A stretch of 5,735 bases of DNA from Bacilli bacterium. Lineage in GTDB: Bacteria; Bacillota_I; Bacilli_A; ML615J-28; CAG-313. Positions 5,352 to 5,735 of the stretch are shown here, one piece after another. The stretch spans positions 1 through 5,735 of the forward strand of contig CAAGKY010000134.1 of the NCBI GenBank assembly GCA_900770645.1, in the 5' to 3' direction. The notes under the pieces are model-generated. The model saw nothing but the letters and a program-made list of their open reading frames with translations, did no database searches and was not told the DNA's origin. Position 1 is the first letter of the stretch. Each line of letters begins with the position of its first letter. Position numbers and translations under genes: made by a program.

Positions 5352-5735
5352 TTAAAACAATAAACGCATTTTGCCTTTTGTTTCTATTCCGCCTATTGCA
5401 TCTTTACCATTTTCAATATATTTTAAAATATTTTCAAAATCAATTGTTTTATTAATTGAGGTAGTTGCGGCTTTAATCGCAACAACTGCTGGATCATAAG
5501 TATGTGTATTAATTCTTTTGGGGCTAGAAGCAAAATTAGCCCCTGCAGCAATTAATGCTTCAAAATGTGATTCACAAGCTCCCGCTATAATAATTACTTC
5601 ATCCATTCCAAAATGTTTACGAATAGCTCTAATTGTTTTAACAAAATACCCGCTATTTTCATAATTATCTACCTTTGTTTTATCACTTCCAACAAAAGCA
5701 TCATGACCAGTTATCACTACAATATCCGGAGTAAT
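5352..5735 (-). CDS. yabG: Sporulation-specific cysteine protease YabG, C-terminal part
   Basis: The frame stays open to the right edge, so only the last 127 residues are seen, roughly the C-terminal 40-45% of a protein that is usually about 290 aa. A GTG at 5717 is internal: the preceding codons continue the family sequence (PDIVVITGHD). YabG is made in the mother cell and processes spore coat and cortex-related proteins. The fragment holds both motifs linked to catalysis in this family: GHD with the His (codon 5703-5705) and AGACESHF with the Cys (codon 5574-5576). These are followed by the conserved AGANFASSPKRIN and the final GGIETKG. The ending just after MRLLF is a little shorter than in Bacillus. 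It leads an operon with ispE 17 nt downstream, the same neighbourhood as in B. subtilis but without veg and sspF. Confidence 0.93.
   Translation of the reverse strand: MTPDIVVITGHDAFVGSDKTKVDNYENSGYFVKTIRAIRKHFGMDEVIIIAGACESHFEALIAAGANFASSPKRINTHTYDPAVVAIKAATTSINKTIDFENILKYIENGKDAIGGIETKGKMRLLF

Noticed and set aside
5352..5717. Full-length small protein starting at the GTG at 5717
   Set aside because: The same frame is open to the window edge, and the upstream codons (PDIVV) continue the YabG family sequence, so this is an internal codon of a truncated gene.
1..5735. CRISPR arrays, tRNA or rRNA genes, insertion sequences, riboswitches
   Set aside because: I saw no spaced direct repeats, no tRNA-like cloverleaf, no transposase or terminal inverted repeats, and no long leader. 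The intergenic gaps are all under about 110 nt and are accounted for by promoters and terminators.

Overview
The window is very AT-rich, and every gene I can support lies on the minus strand, so transcription runs from the high-coordinate end to the low one. Strong Shine-Dalgarno sites (AAGGAG type), a near-perfect sigma-A promoter, standard stop codons including TGA, and two sporulation-lineage genes (yabG and spoVG) point to a low-GC Bacillota. An Erysipelotrichia-like or Mollicutes-related Bacilli lineage that still makes spores fits best. That placement is inferred from composition and gene content, not from a phylogenetic test.

In transcription order, the first block is the C-terminal part of the sporulation protease YabG (cut by the right edge), then ispE (isoprenoid precursor synthesis), then a small two-helix membrane protein with a YcxB-like domain. 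The gaps are 17 and 8 nt, so this looks like one operon. It ends in a hairpin terminator that overlaps the last codons of the third gene. Next comes spoVG, a single-gene unit with an extended -10 promoter and its own terminator. Two LacI/CcpA-type operator-like sequences overlap that promoter. A Na/Pi-cotransporter-family protein with a C-terminal PhoU-like domain follows with its own terminator. Then comes a CDP-alcohol phosphatidyltransferase (PgsA-like) with a consensus sigma-A promoter and a terminator. The left end holds an alanine racemase-like gene and the first 48 codons of a gene that resembles prmC (release-factor methyltransferase).

The yabG, ispE and spoVG order recalls the Bacillus subtilis yabG-veg-sspF-ispE-purR-yabJ-spoVG segment. 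Here the interval between ispE and spoVG holds only the YcxB-like gene. The genes mostly serve the cell envelope and growth: isoprenoid precursors for the lipid carrier, phospholipid headgroup transfer, D-alanine for the wall, phosphate handling, and the RNA-binding regulator SpoVG.

The two observations most worth checking are the tandem cre-like operators on the spoVG promoter and the end of the alanine racemase gene. That gene reads through an (AT)n dinucleotide run into the following gene in another frame. A repeat one unit longer would stop it exactly at the family's usual C-terminus. I did not find a clearly new multi-gene system.
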